This document shows, piece after piece, positions 9,688 to 19,279 of a DNA stretch of 19,279 bases. This DNA is from Hyphochytrium catenoides (Eukaryota; Sar; Hyphochytriomycetes; Hyphochytriales; Hyphochytriaceae). The notes under the pieces were generated by a model. The model searched no databases. It was not told the origin of the DNA and saw only the letters and a program-made list of their open reading frames with translations. The position numbers were made by a program, and so were the translations under genes. The first letter of the stretch is position 1. Each line of letters opens with the position of its first letter. The stretch covers positions 1-19,279 of the forward strand of contig FLMG01004148.1 of NCBI GenBank assembly GCA_900088475.1, read 5' to 3'.

Positions 9688-10367
9688 ATGGCGGCACCGC
9701 TGCCCAATCTTCGTGGGCGACTCGACCGTCTAATGGACACGTCAGACTTTGTTGTTCAGCTGAAGAAAGAAGCGGACAGGATCCACGGCGAGGGCGTGGA
9801 GTCCTTCCAGAGACTCTGCCGCATACTTTCGGCGGATATCACATTGAAGAGAGAGGATGAGAAGGCCTCAGGAATAGAGAACAACGGCACGAAAAAGAAA
9901 GAGGAGGCCAGTGATGTGTCGAAGGGGTCTTTCTCTCTCTCGCAGGAACAACTTGGCAGAGACAACCCGACTGAAGAAAGCTCGGACAGCGCTTCTTCTC
10001 CGTCTTGCTTTCAATCCAGGGGAGAGAGGCATCCCATGCGGGAGGATGCCGGAAGAGAGAGAGAGAAAGAGAGGGAGGACGAAGAGAGAGAGGACGACGT
10101 TTCTTTCTCTTTCCCGAGGCGAGATGGACTCAGACATCTTCCTGCTCGGCTGTCAATCATGCGAGAGTCATCGAAGGTACTTTCTCTCTGAATTTATCTC
10201 TCCTTCTCGTGCTCTCAAGGATCTCTTCACCATTGTCTCTGTCTTCCACGGTCCTCTTCTCTCTCCTCTACGCTTGATCTCTCTCTGCTGTGAGTCTAAG
10301 TCGCTCGTAGGTTCAGCGTCTGGCGGGTCTCGCTCGAACGGTAAGGAGCATGTCCACTCGTGGCTAA
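9688..10367 (+). CDS. Unrecognised small hydrophilic protein (2 exons, about 181 aa)
   Basis: I do not recognise this protein. The first exon (9688-10176) starts at ATG in GAGAGATGG. It begins with a helix-prone stretch (LPNLRGRLDRLMDTSDF, then LKKEADRIHGEGVESFQRL) and continues into a Ser/Glu/Arg-rich, probably disordered region. A GT donor follows SSK at 10177, and an acceptor TCGCTCGTAG at 10301-10310 leads to VQRLAGLARTVRSMSTRG and TAA at 10365-10367. Two alternatives exist. First, CTCTCTCGCAG near 9945-9955 looks like an acceptor and could move the middle of the protein into another frame. Second, a strong donor ACG|GTAAGG at 10341 could splice to TCTTTACAG at 10663, giving a different C-terminus antisense to the helicase. 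The gene runs convergently into the helicase. The absence of a known domain and the ambiguous exons keep confidence modest. Confidence 0.5.
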
Positions 10368-10676
10368 AGATAAAGGAGACAAACTTTGAAGGGAAAGAGA
10401 GGGAGAGACAGAGAGAGAGCACGCCTGGGGCAGCCCGACATATCAGCGGGTCATGATATATACAGTAGCACAAGGTAGCGTGGTCTGCCCAAATTTTCTT
10501 TCCTTTGCCTCTTCTCCCGGGTAAATTCTCTCGTACTTTAATTTTTTCTTTCTTACTTTCCTTTTCTTTCTCTCTCTCTCTCTCTCATCTCGCTCTCTCT
10601 CTCTTCTCTCTCTCTCTTTCTCTCGCTCTCTCTCCACTCTGTCACTTTTAAATCTCTTTACAGTTGCTTCGCTTCT
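10368..10676. other. Convergent spacer, pyrimidine-rich on the + strand
   Basis: This lies between the stop of the small + strand gene and the helicase stop. It contains a CT-rich block at 10569-10635 and, on the + strand, an acceptor-like TCTTTACAG at 10655-10663. It either holds both 3' untranslated ends or is partly an intron of the + strand gene. Confidence 0.5.
10569..10635 (+). repeat. (CT)n-rich tract before a + strand acceptor
   Basis: Interrupted CT array directly upstream of the TCTTTACAG acceptor-like site. In this window, CT tracts of this kind on the + strand mostly mark introns of + strand genes. Confidence 0.8.
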
Positions 10677-11092
10677 TTATCCTTGCTTTAGCTTCTTCCA
10701 CAGCTTCTCAAAGTCTTTCTGTCTGTCCGCCTTGACGATCTTCTTGATCTCAGGAAAGAGATAGTCTGGATCTGTCTCCCACTCGCTCTTCAAGGAACTA
10801 GAGGAGCAGACTTCTCTCTCTCTCAACTTCTGGGAAAGAGACAGCTGCTCGGTCCCGTACTTCTTCTTAAAGATTGAGACGGGTTTCTCTTTCAAAAGAG
10901 GGAGAAGGAGAGCCGCCCAAGAAGAAAGAACTTTGCCCTCCAAGAGAAGACGGGCAAAGTAGCGGTACATCTCTCTTTCTCTCTCCTCGGACTCTTCCCC
11001 TCCGGAATCTTGGAAGGGAATACGTAGAGTTGGAAGCTCCCAGTCCTGAGCCCCAAACCTGCGGAAAAAAGAGACAGAGACAGAGAGAGTGC

Positions 11093-11136
<44 letters not shown>

Positions 11137-14100
11137 ATCCTAGTCGTACCGTGGTGTCACATAGCACATAACACAGTCCAGCTTCTTGTCAAACTCTGGG
11201 GGCGGGTTCTCCAATGGTCTGACGAGTGGTGAAGCACGTAAGAAAATGATACACGGGGAACAGAGAGACTGATACAAACAGAAAGGAAGATGGGTGAAAA
11301 CGCTGAAGAGAGCGTGAGAGTGAGAAAGAGGGAGGATAAGAGAGAGAAGTGAAAGGTATTTCTAGACCACTTGGCGGCATGGAAGTTGTAAGAAAACCCA
11401 CAGGAACCTAGAGAGAAAAGAGAGAAAGAAAGCTAGCGATGGAAAAGCGAGACCAAGAGCTGATAAAGGGTGATCCTTACTTCGACAAGCGGCAGAGAGA
11501 GGATCCCTGCGTGACTATGGGCAGCCACTCTGCCTTGATGGCAGTGACTCCTTTCATATATAAGAGGTTCTTAGTCTTTACCGCTGTCTGAAAGACCAGA
11601 AACTCGGGAAGACTGTGCGGGTTATCAGAGAAGAGGAAGGAGTGTGGGTGGATGTAGAGGAACTCTCTAATGTTGGGGTTGGAGGACTGGTAGGCGCAAT
11701 GACGAGCAAACTTTGATCCTTCTTTGATGGTGCCTACAGAGAGAGAGAGAAAGGAAAGAAAGAGAGAGAGAGAGAGAGTGAAATATGGAGGATGAGTAAC
11801 ACATTAACATGTTTTAGTATGATGCCAGCCCGATGGCTCTAGGGCTGTGGACGACAAGAGAGGAGAGCAGGATCTACTTAGAAAGCTTTGGATGAGACAC
11901 GAGAGCGGAGAGGCAGAGAGAGAGAGAGAGAAGATATGGCAAGACTTAGGAAGGGAGACTAGCCGAACCTGGCGGCACTTTTCGGGCCACTTGGTCTACT
12001 AGTCCTGCGGCCACTATCTGGCGGAGAAGATACTCCTCTTCTCTCGACGGAGGAGCCATGTTCGTTTCTACTTTCAAAGAAGTGAAGCCTTCGTCTCCTT
12101 CGTACACACGGTTGGCTATTCGCGTTAGCTGTTCGAATGAAAGAAGAGGACAGAGACATGTCAGCTAGTTCTGCGAGAGAGGCGGTCAGGGCAAAAGGGA
12201 ATCAAGGCGCTGAAGTTCATCAGCCCCAGCAGTGGCAGCGAGGGAGCAAGACAACTTCCTTGGAGTAAGCAACGAAAGCCACGTGAGGCAGGGTCTTTTG
12301 GGTTTAGCAGAGAGAGAGAGCAAAGGGAGGCAGAATAGAATAAGCTAAGAGTAAGAATCGACTCCTATCTCTCTCTCTCGCTTGCCTGCTCCCTCAGCTG
12401 GTGGTTCTGATCCATAGTCTTCTCATGAAGAAGATGTGTCCTGCAGAAGTCTGGATCTCCCGAAGAGAAAGCATAAGCTCCCATAGCGCGCAGGAGAGAG
12501 AGGGCATCACTCTCCGGATGTCTCCAGAGCTGGAGAATAGGGTGATCTCTCTCTTTCGCCTTGCTCTGCTGTCCATCATCTTCTTTCTCTTTCTCTTCTT
12601 CGGGGTCTTGCTCTTGATTATTCGAGGGCCTTAAGAAAGGAGGAAGAGAAGAAAGAGCGGCAACAAGAGCGATAGTATACTGAAGACAGCTGTTCTCCTT
12701 CCCTAGAAGCAGCATTTTTCCATAGCGAGCAGAGAGAGGAAACTGCGCTACAGCCCGCCCGATATTTGTCAGTCTCTCTTGGGGATCCAAGGCTCCAAGG
12801 TACTGGGCGAGGAGAAACGAGTGAGGTGAATGATTGCACAAGAGGACAGAGAGAAGCACCAAGATGTAATAGAACGACCCACATCACTTTGAAGACAGAG
12901 TAAAACACGTTCAACAACAGAGAGAGAGAGAGAGCCGAGAGGACGTTTCTCTCTTCCAGCAGATGGCAATGAGGAAAGGAAGCGATGGTCTGGAAGAGAC
13001 CTGGGATACCTAAAACAGTGACAGAGAGAAGGAAGGGCTTGACCTTACCTTGAGCAGCTGGACTGCCGTTCTAACCGCCGAGGGTTCGGGAGGGGTTGGG
13101 AAAGGGAAACGCAAGACATTCTGGATGCCCAGAGACTTCATTTGCAGCACCACATCCTAGCAGAAAGAGAAAGGGTTGGAGCGAAGAAGAGAGAGAAAGA
13201 GTGAGTGACAGAAAAGAGGGAGGGAGAGAGCGACACACGAGAGACGTGCAGCAGAACGGGCAAAAATGAGAGAGAGAAAGAGAGGCAGAGAGAGGGCAGA
13301 GGTTATCTGATGTGCGTGTGGGAAAGAGAAGAGAGAAAAGAGAAAAAGAGAGAGAGAGGGAAAGGCAGGGAGAACTGGGATATATGAGAGGTGTGCAGAA
13401 CTAGGAGGCATATGTCCTTCCTTACCTCGACCGGTAGACAGAGGATCTCTGGGTCTGAGAACTTCTTGAATTGGTCGTTGAACACCGCGGTAGAGAACAG
13501 GCGATAGCAGTGGCCAGGTCCTACGCGGCCAGCTCGGCCCGCCCTGAATGAGCAAGGTGGTCAAAAGGGAGAGACATGGATCAATCAGTGACCGACAGAG
13601 CGTAGAGCAAACGAAAGAAAGAGAGAGGGAAGAGTAAGAGTATGCCACAGAGTGAGAGAGATAACCATTTTCCACTGAGAAGTCTCTGACGGTTGGACAC
13701 CAGAGCTGATGACTCACATAATCCAGGTGCAGAAACAAAGGACGACTCTCTCTCCCTCTCTCTCTCTTCTTACCTTTGATCCGCGCTGGCCTTACTGATC
13801 CAACGGACCTCAAACCTGCTGACACCAGAAGAGACATCAAAAACTCTCTCTTTCACTCTCCCGCAGTCCACCACGTAGCTAATATTAGGAAGAGTGACAG
13901 ATGTCTCCGCCACATTGGTAGCCACGACGATGAGGCGAGAGCCCTCGGGAGGAGGAGAGAAGACTCGGAGCTGGGACGGAGTGTCCAGGAGAGAGTAGAG
14001 AGGAAGAATGTGCGCTGGAGGCAATGATCTCTCTTCTTCTTCTTCGTCCTCCTCCCCTTCAGAAGCCGAACCGGAGTCACTGTCCGACTCTTCATCAGTT

Positions 14101-16109
14101 TGCTATAAGGCAATGATTCGTGTCATCACGACAACAGAGACGGCGACAAGAGGATAAGAGAACGATGTTGAAGAGAACCGAGGAAAAAGTAGACAAGAGA
14201 GATATAAGAAGGACTTACAAGCCAGTATAAGAGAGGAAACAGAAGAAAACCTTATGTAGAAGAGAGAGGGACAACGAACCCAAAGAGAGAGATCAGTGAA
14301 AGAGAAAGAGACATAAAGAGAGACATCGATACGTATATATATGTATAGAGAGAGGAGAGATGCATAGAAAGATAATGGACGGCCATTGAAGCGGCAAAAA
14401 GAGATGAGAAGATGTGTTATTCTTACCGCCGCGTCATCCAAGTCTGCTTCCTCTTCATCATCATCATGTTCTCGGACCTCAATCTCTTTCTGGTCGCCCT
14501 CTCTCTTCTCACTCTTTCTCTTGATAGCTCGAAGCTTTTCTCTTCCGCCTTCAGGCTGATCTTTGCAGTATCTCTTCCTCAGCCTGTTGCAGAGGTGAAG
14601 GATCTCATTCTGACCAGTCAGAAATACGAGGATACCGCCTGCGGGAGAAAGAGAGAGGAGGTGGACAAGTTGGTGGAGAGAGGCGGAGGGAAGAAAAGAG
14701 GGAGAGAGTGTGAGAAGAGGTCTATGTCGCCTTCTTTGTCTCTTCATCACTCATGCCTGACTATTCCTCTTACCTTCAGGTAGCTTCTCGTGTATCTTGC
14801 ACACTTTCTTATAGGCTTCTCCCACATAGTCATTCAGCTCCGTTCTCTTATTGAAATGGACCGTCACGGGATACTGGCGCGCGTCCACCCGGAGCACCGG
14901 AGGAGGATGAGGAAAGAGAGAGGAGTTCTCTGTAAAGTCCTCCACGCGCAGTGTGGCTGAGGGGGAAAGAGAAAGAGGCGACGGGGAGAGAAAGACCAGG
15001 ATAAGCTACAGAGAAAGAGAGAGAGAAGAGAGGGGGGGAGAGAGAGAGAGAGAGAGCACTTCCCGCCCAGGTTCTTCTTACCGGACATTATCACAAGCTT
15101 CAGCGGCTTCAGCTGCTCTTCTTCCTCATTCTTCCGCTCCACATTCTCCGGTCCATCTGGCGTCGTTGTGCTTTCCGTCACAGCCTGCTCCTCTTTCTCT
15201 TTTCTCTGTTTCTTTGCCAGCTCGTTCCGCAGCCTCACCGCTCTAGAGAGAAGTCCAATAAGGATGTCAGTGTTTAGGTTGCGCTCGTGAGCTTCATCCA
15301 GAAGGATGGCTGAGTAGTCCCGAAGCAGAAAGTCGCTCTTCAGCTCCTGAAGCAGGGGAGAAGTGCAGCCTTAGCAGAAAATTTGCGGAGCGTAAGGAAG
15401 AAGAGAGGTATAAAATAGCCTGAGAAGGTGGAGTCAAGTATTGGGAGCAGATGCACAGGATATCATAGAAAGAAAGGGAGAGGAAGAGACGGAGTGGGAG
15501 AGAGAAAAGAGAGAAGAGGCACAGAGAAAGAGAAAGGGAAAGGGGAGGTCACAAGGAGGGGGGCCGAGAGCCGAAAGCATGTTTAGATCCTAGCACTTCT
15601 CAACAAAGATCTCTCTTAGCGTTCCTCTTTTCCCATCCCTTTTCTCTCTCTTTCTCTCTATACTGTCTCTTACTCGGAGCAAGATCCCGTCTGTCATGAA
15701 CTTGATCCTGGTCTTCGCGCCGCAGTTCTGCGTGTCATGTCTGATCTGATAGCCCACGGGCCCCTCACGGCCCAGCGGGACATTCAGCTCCTCTGCCACT
15801 CGCTTCGCCGTGCTCACTGCCGCCACACGCCTGAATAAGCCAGCGAGAGTGCGGCGAACAGGGTGGCAAAGAGACAAGAAAGAGATTCAAAACGGAGAAT
15901 GCAAGATAGAGGAAAGACCTCGAGGACTCGCAAGGAAAGAACACGTAATGGAACAGACACGCAAGAGTGAGAACGCGAAAACGAAGAGATAGAAAAGAGA
16001 GAGAGAGAAAGACTATACACCACGGTTTTGAGGCGGGGTTTTAAGAAAGCCAGACCGGGGACATCTTATCCTCTTGCTCTCGTGGAAAGATACCGCACTC
16101 TTTCCTCCA

Positions 16110-16145
<36 letters not shown>

Positions 16146-18963
16146 ATATCACCCCTTCCTGCTGCTCTTGCTAGCTCTCCTTTCACTTTCTCCTCTCTCT
16201 CTTTTTCCTCGCTTAGTACCTGGGCTGCGTGACCCCAATCCTTCCTGGATTTCTACTGCCTGGTGCTCCAAATCCTGCTTCGTAGAGAAACTGCGGCACC
16301 TGTGTCGTCTTTCCCGAGCCAGTCTCTCCGCAAAGGATTAGGACGTCGTTCTGTGAAATGGACTCCATCACCTGATAAGGAAAGAGAGAGAGAAAGACCA
16401 AGAGGAATTGGGGAGAAAGAGAGAGAAACGGGAATAGAGGATGTTTCACAGCCAGGATTAGCCAACTTAGGGGAGGAAGCACTAGAAAAAGGAGAGAGAG
16501 AGAAAAAAAATGAGAGAGAGAGAGAAAGGGAAAGAAAGAGAGAGGGAGAGAGAGTGGTGGAAAGGGACGGGGGGGGGGGAAGAAAGAGAGAGAGAGAGAA
16601 CAAGCAAGCGAGAGAGAGAGAGAAAGAGCAAGAAGAGAGAGACTGAGATGCTGTTGGTTACTCTGTGTCTTACCTCCTGCTCGCTTTGACAGATGGGCAG
16701 GAGCATTCTTGCAACTTGAATATGCGGCAGGCGGCGGATCACCTGAAGGTCGGGATTGCCCCTCACGGCGGGAGTTTCTCTCTCTCTCTCTTTCCCGTTC
16801 GGCTTTAAAATGCTATGCACATCTATCGGCTTGGGAACATAGGCTGGTTGCTCTTTTCTCCCCAACTTATCTCTTTCTTCCTCTTTCTCTTCTCTTCTCT
16901 CTTCTTCCTTCTCCATGAGGTCGCCTTCTAGGCTCGAGAGCGACGTTTCCGCCTTCTCTGTCCTCTTTCGTCTGTTCTTCTCCTGAAGCTCTCGAAGGCG
17001 ACGAAGGCCACTGTTTTCTTGTTCAATCCGCGGCTCTGGGAGAGACAGAGAGTCTTTCTCTTCGCTCTGAGCCTCTCTCTTCTGCCTGGAGACGGCTCTC
17101 TCCTGGACTGTCTCTTTCTTCCTTTCCTCTTGCATGGCGGTATTCGTCTCTCCTGCCAATTTCCTTTCTCTCTTGCGCTGGTTCTTCCGTCGAAGCTCTT
17201 CTAATCTGTTAAGTGCTTCTCTTCCTCCTTCGATTTCAGCTGCGCTTTCGTTGGGCGGAAGTGAAGGGAGAAGAGACGTGAGAGGAGAGAGACCTGCAGC
17301 CTCTCTCTCTTCCTTTTGTGAGGTCGTAGGCTGAAGATGGGCAGTAGGCGGCTGGGGCTCTTGGGAAGAGCTAAGTAACGAGCTCTTGTTTTTCTTTTTT
17401 CTCTTCCTCTTAGCCTTGGATAACACTGGGGCTTCTTCCTCGTTCTGGTCTTCCTCTTTCTTGTCTTCCTCTTTCTTTTTACTCTCAGGTGCTTGAATTG
17501 GTTCCCTTCTCTCCTCCTTCATCATCCACTGGTCGCCGTCGTCTGAGCCCACACATAAGGAGAGAGAGAGAACAGGAACATAGAAAAAGAGAGTGTCAGT
17601 GAGCGAGCGAGCGAGGGAGAGAGAGAGAGAGAGAGAGAGGAGTGAGAGAGAAAAAGAGTGAGAGAGAGAGACTGACGGTGAATGATGGAGTTACTCAGGT
17701 TGAGTGCTAAGAGGATAGAGGCGAGAACCTAGGAACGGAAAGGGAAAGACGTGGAATGGGAGATAGAGAGATAGAGATAGATAGAGAGAGAGAGAGAGAG
17801 AGGCCAGCAACTTTGACAATACCAAGAGAGAGGAACAGGTGTCCCCTCGCTGACAAGATTAGCCAGAAAGAAGAGACAAGCTTAGACATAGAAGAAAAGG
17901 ATGTGAACGCAGGTCCAGGGCAGGCACGGAGGAAAAGAAGGAAAGAGAGAATGGAAGAGGGGATGCGAATGAAAGAGACAGAGAGAGTGAGAGAAAAGGA
18001 GGGGAAAAGCCCAAGAATGAGAAGCAAGGATTAGGAGTAGACAGGACGGGTAAAGCGGAGCAAGAATAAGCGATCCCAAAAGAAAGAGCGAAGAAGGGGA
18101 GAGAGAGAGAGAAATGCGGAGAGAGATAGAGCTCAAAATGAATGCAGAGAACCGAGTAGAGAGAGAGAGAATGAGGGAGACTTAAAGAGAGAGAGAGAGA
18201 GAGAGAGAGACAGGGAGAGAAAGGGGAAGAAGCTAGACATAAAGAGAGGAGAAGAGAGAGAGAGACACAGAGAGAGAAAGATGAATAAGGGAGGGAGGGC
18301 AAAAAGAGAGAGAGTGAGAGAGACAGACGGAGAGAGGCACCGGCAGTGACAGAAAGAGAGAAAGTGCCAGAACTATAATAGTACTTGTCCAACCTTCTTC
18401 TCTCTCCCTAACTCTGTGGAGCTTCTCTTTCGTCTCTTCATCCACTTGCAGCCCCGCTCTCTCTCTCTCCAACGCCATCTTCAGTCTCTGCTTCAGCGTT
18501 TGCTTTTGTCCTAAAGCCTTGGAGGAAGAAAGAAGGAGCTGCTGCGGCGCAGAGAGAGCGTGAGCCTGGAGGGAGGAGTAGAACTTGTCTCTCTGAAGGG
18601 AGAGAAGTTTTCTCTCTTCCAGCAGCTTTAACTTTTTTTGTTTGGACTTTGAGAGAGCCCTCGCCTCTTCTAGCACTTCTTCTCTCTCTCTCTTCTTCTC
18701 TCCCTGTTCTCCCTTCTTCTTCTTCTTCGGGAGGAGGATAACAGACTCGTTGCCTCCCAGCTCCGCCAGGAGCTCAGGAGAGATGAGAGACGCCGCATCC
18801 TTCGCGTCCTACGCGGAAGAATATAGGTGAGAAGAGTTGCCCAGTGGAGAGAAAGAGAGAGAAAGTAAACAGAGAGAGAGAGAGAGAGTGAGAGAGAGTG
18901 AGAGAGAGAGAAGGGAACAGGATATCATTAACACGCCGTGTCTACCTGGGGAATCTCCGACAT
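10677..18963 (-). CDS. DHX37: DEAH-box RNA helicase, DHX37/Dhr1/Ecm16 family (16 exons, 1368 aa)
   Basis: This family is a nucleolar 3'-to-5' RNA helicase that releases U3 snoRNA from pre-18S rRNA in the small-subunit processome. Exons, in transcript order: 18963-18946, 18808-18394, 17542-16674, 16371-16220, 15830-15674, 15346-15082, 14956-14774, 14638-14427, 14102-13774, 13543-13426, 13156-13049, 12802-12386, 12128-11969, 11733-11481, 11218-11150, 11058-10677. They sum to 4107 nt, an exact open frame. Motifs: I GETGSGKT (449-456), Ia TQPRRVAAV (482), Ib TDG (530), II DEAH (553-556), III SAT (624-626), IV FLTGQ (692-696), [11 protein letters not shown] (818-827), VI QRAGRAGR (866-873). The Lys/Glu-rich N-terminus with [17 protein letters not shown], the acidic insert before [10 protein letters not shown] (about 758-785) and the C-terminal [12 protein letters not shown] block identify DHX37 rather than other DEAH helicases. 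Length is close to yeast and human orthologues (about 1150-1270 aa). Intron 12 is GC-AG. The start MSEIPQ in an 18-nt first coding exon is the least certain part. Confidence 0.93.
11059..11149 (-). repeat. Short intron (91 nt) built mostly of compound microsatellite
   Basis: Intron 15 of the helicase gene. On the + strand it contains (GT)n at 11091-11108 joined to (GA)14 at 11109-11136. On the sense strand this reads as (TC)n then (AC)n and a further CT-rich tract up to the CCGCAG acceptor. It is the shortest confidently placed intron in the window. Confidence 0.85.
12129..12385 (-). other. GC-AG intron (helicase intron 12)
   Basis: Exon 12 ends ...CTGAGGGAGCAG and is followed by GCAAGC instead of GT. 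The acceptor is ATTCGAACAG before CTAACGCGA. Protein continuity fixes this junction: HQLREQ joins LTRIANRV, matching the conserved RRLRGQLT-like helix of DHX37. No GT in the neighbourhood gives an in-frame join. GC-AG introns are a known minor class handled by the major spliceosome. Confidence 0.8.
16114..16143 (+). repeat. (CT)n run on the + strand inside helicase intron 4
   Basis: On the sense (-) strand this is a (GA)15 run in the 5' half of intron 16219-15831. The 3' half of the same intron is CT-rich on the sense strand (about 15975-16015), so the intron carries complementary tracts. Confidence 0.85.
16484..16643. repeat. Near-homopurine tract with an 11-G run in helicase intron 3
   Basis: About 160 bp of almost pure A/G on the + strand, with only a handful of pyrimidines, including A8 near 16503-16510 and an uninterrupted G run at 16569-16579. 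It occupies the 5' half of intron 16673-16372, so the transcript carries a long C/U tract. Confidence 0.9.
17543..18393 (-). other. Largest intron of the helicase gene (851 nt), GA-rich on + strand
   Basis: Intron 2 separates the N-terminal Lys-rich exon from the Glu/Lys-rich exon 3. It contains several GA arrays (17617-17640, 17784-17802, 18187-18210). Its open frames of Ser-Leu repeats are by-products of the tracts. The donor GAAGAAG|GTTGGA is weak but is the one that keeps phase with the acceptor CTCAG at 17543. Confidence 0.75.
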
Positions 18964-19030
18964 CCCTCCTGACCCTTCGCAAGTCGCTCTGGCAGACGGG
19001 AGGGGGTGAAAGAGAAGAGAGGAGATAAGA
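18964..19030. promoter_or_regulatory. Compact head-to-head spacer between two start codons
   Basis: Only 67 bp separate the predicted helicase ATG (- strand, 18963) from the ATG of a + strand frame (19031). An acceptor-like CCCGTCTGCCAG lies on the - strand just upstream of the helicase ATG (about 18980-18991), so the helicase may have a further leader exon inside or beyond the + strand gene. A shared promoter or overlapping leaders are implied if both starts are right. Confidence 0.35.
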
Positions 19031-19279
19031 ATGTGGCGAGAGGTCACGTCTGCTCTGTCCTTCCTGCCCCAGCGTGCACTGCAGAGCGCCTGCGTGTGCT
19101 ATGGAAGCCCGACAGTTCTCTTTCCCTCTCTTGCTTTCCCCTCTTCTCAAGCCTCTGTTGCCCCTCTCCGTGCCTGCTTACCATTGTTTCTTCCTGCTGG
19201 TCCTATGTCTCCTGCTGTTTTCATGGTCTCTCTCTCTTTCTCTCTCTCTCCCTCCCTCTCTCCCTCTCTCCCTCTCTCT
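19031..19279 (+). CDS. Probable N-terminus of an unidentified protein, runs off the window
   Basis: An open frame from ATG 19031 shows no stop to the window end. It begins MWREVTSALSFLPQRALQSA and continues Ser/Ala/Pro/Leu-rich with few acidic residues, which would suit a mitochondrial or plastid targeting sequence. From about 19224 (ATG|GTCTCT) the sequence turns into a pure CT tract typical of introns here, so a donor at that point is likely and only about 65 residues would be coding. No domain is visible and the protein cannot be named. The mixed base composition of 19031-19220, unlike the surrounding repeats, supports coding sequence. Confidence 0.35.
   Translation, partial: MWREVTSALSFLPQRALQSACVCYGSPTVLFPSLAFPSSQASVAPLRACLPLFLPAGPMSPAVFMVSLSFSLSPSLSPSLPLS

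Noticed and set aside
17859-18392. Long Ser-Leu-Phe-rich frame on the - strand that looks like a membrane protein
   Set aside because: It lies entirely in helicase intron 2 and reflects CT tracts; no ordinary coding composition.
1-19279. CRISPR arrays, tRNA or rRNA genes, transposase or integrase genes
   Set aside because: No spaced repeats, no cloverleaf with a recognisable T-arm, and no transposase motifs were seen; the only repeats are simple-sequence tracts and one short hairpin.

Overview
The window is nuclear DNA of a microbial eukaryote. Two of its genes are split by 10 and 15 spliceosomal introns (about 90-850 nt, almost all GT-AG), and nearly every intron is packed with CT-rich tracts on the sense strand. 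There are no bacterial-type operons, tRNAs, rRNAs or CRISPR arrays. A likely folate-biopterin-transporter-family fragment, a V-ATPase subunit d and a membrane-anchored pepsin-type protease fit an alga, alveolate, stramenopile or other protist. The sequence alone does not fix the lineage.

Layout, left to right. 1-686: 3' end of a + strand gene resembling the folate-biopterin transporter (FBT/BT1) family, with a reading-frame conflict. 687-2146: non-coding, with a TATAAAA box at 1553. 2147-6111: V-ATPase V0 subunit d, + strand, 11 exons that join to an exact 394-codon frame. 6112-6897: short convergent spacer. 6898-8312: pepsin-family aspartyl protease, - strand, with a signal peptide and C-terminal transmembrane anchor. 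Its coding region has no intron, but its frame breaks by one base at 7626; a leader intron is likely at 8361-8471. 8472-9687: divergent intergenic DNA with a (GA)n block and a perfect 8-bp-arm hairpin. 9688-10367: small unrecognised + strand gene. 10677-18963: DEAH-box RNA helicase of the DHX37/Dhr1/Ecm16 family, - strand, 16 exons, 1368 codons, all helicase motifs present, one GC-AG intron. 19031 to the window end: probable start of a divergent + strand gene.

The recognised genes are housekeeping or endomembrane functions (ribosome biogenesis, vacuolar acidification, secretory-pathway proteolysis, membrane transport) and do not form an obvious cluster. I found no clear new defence or mobile system. 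The most distinctive signal is intron architecture. Sense-strand polypyrimidine microsatellites fill most introns, and several introns have a purine (GA)n 5' half facing a pyrimidine (CT)n 3' half, which could fold back on itself in the RNA. These tracts also create many long Ser-Leu and Arg-Glu shadow reading frames that should not be annotated as proteins.
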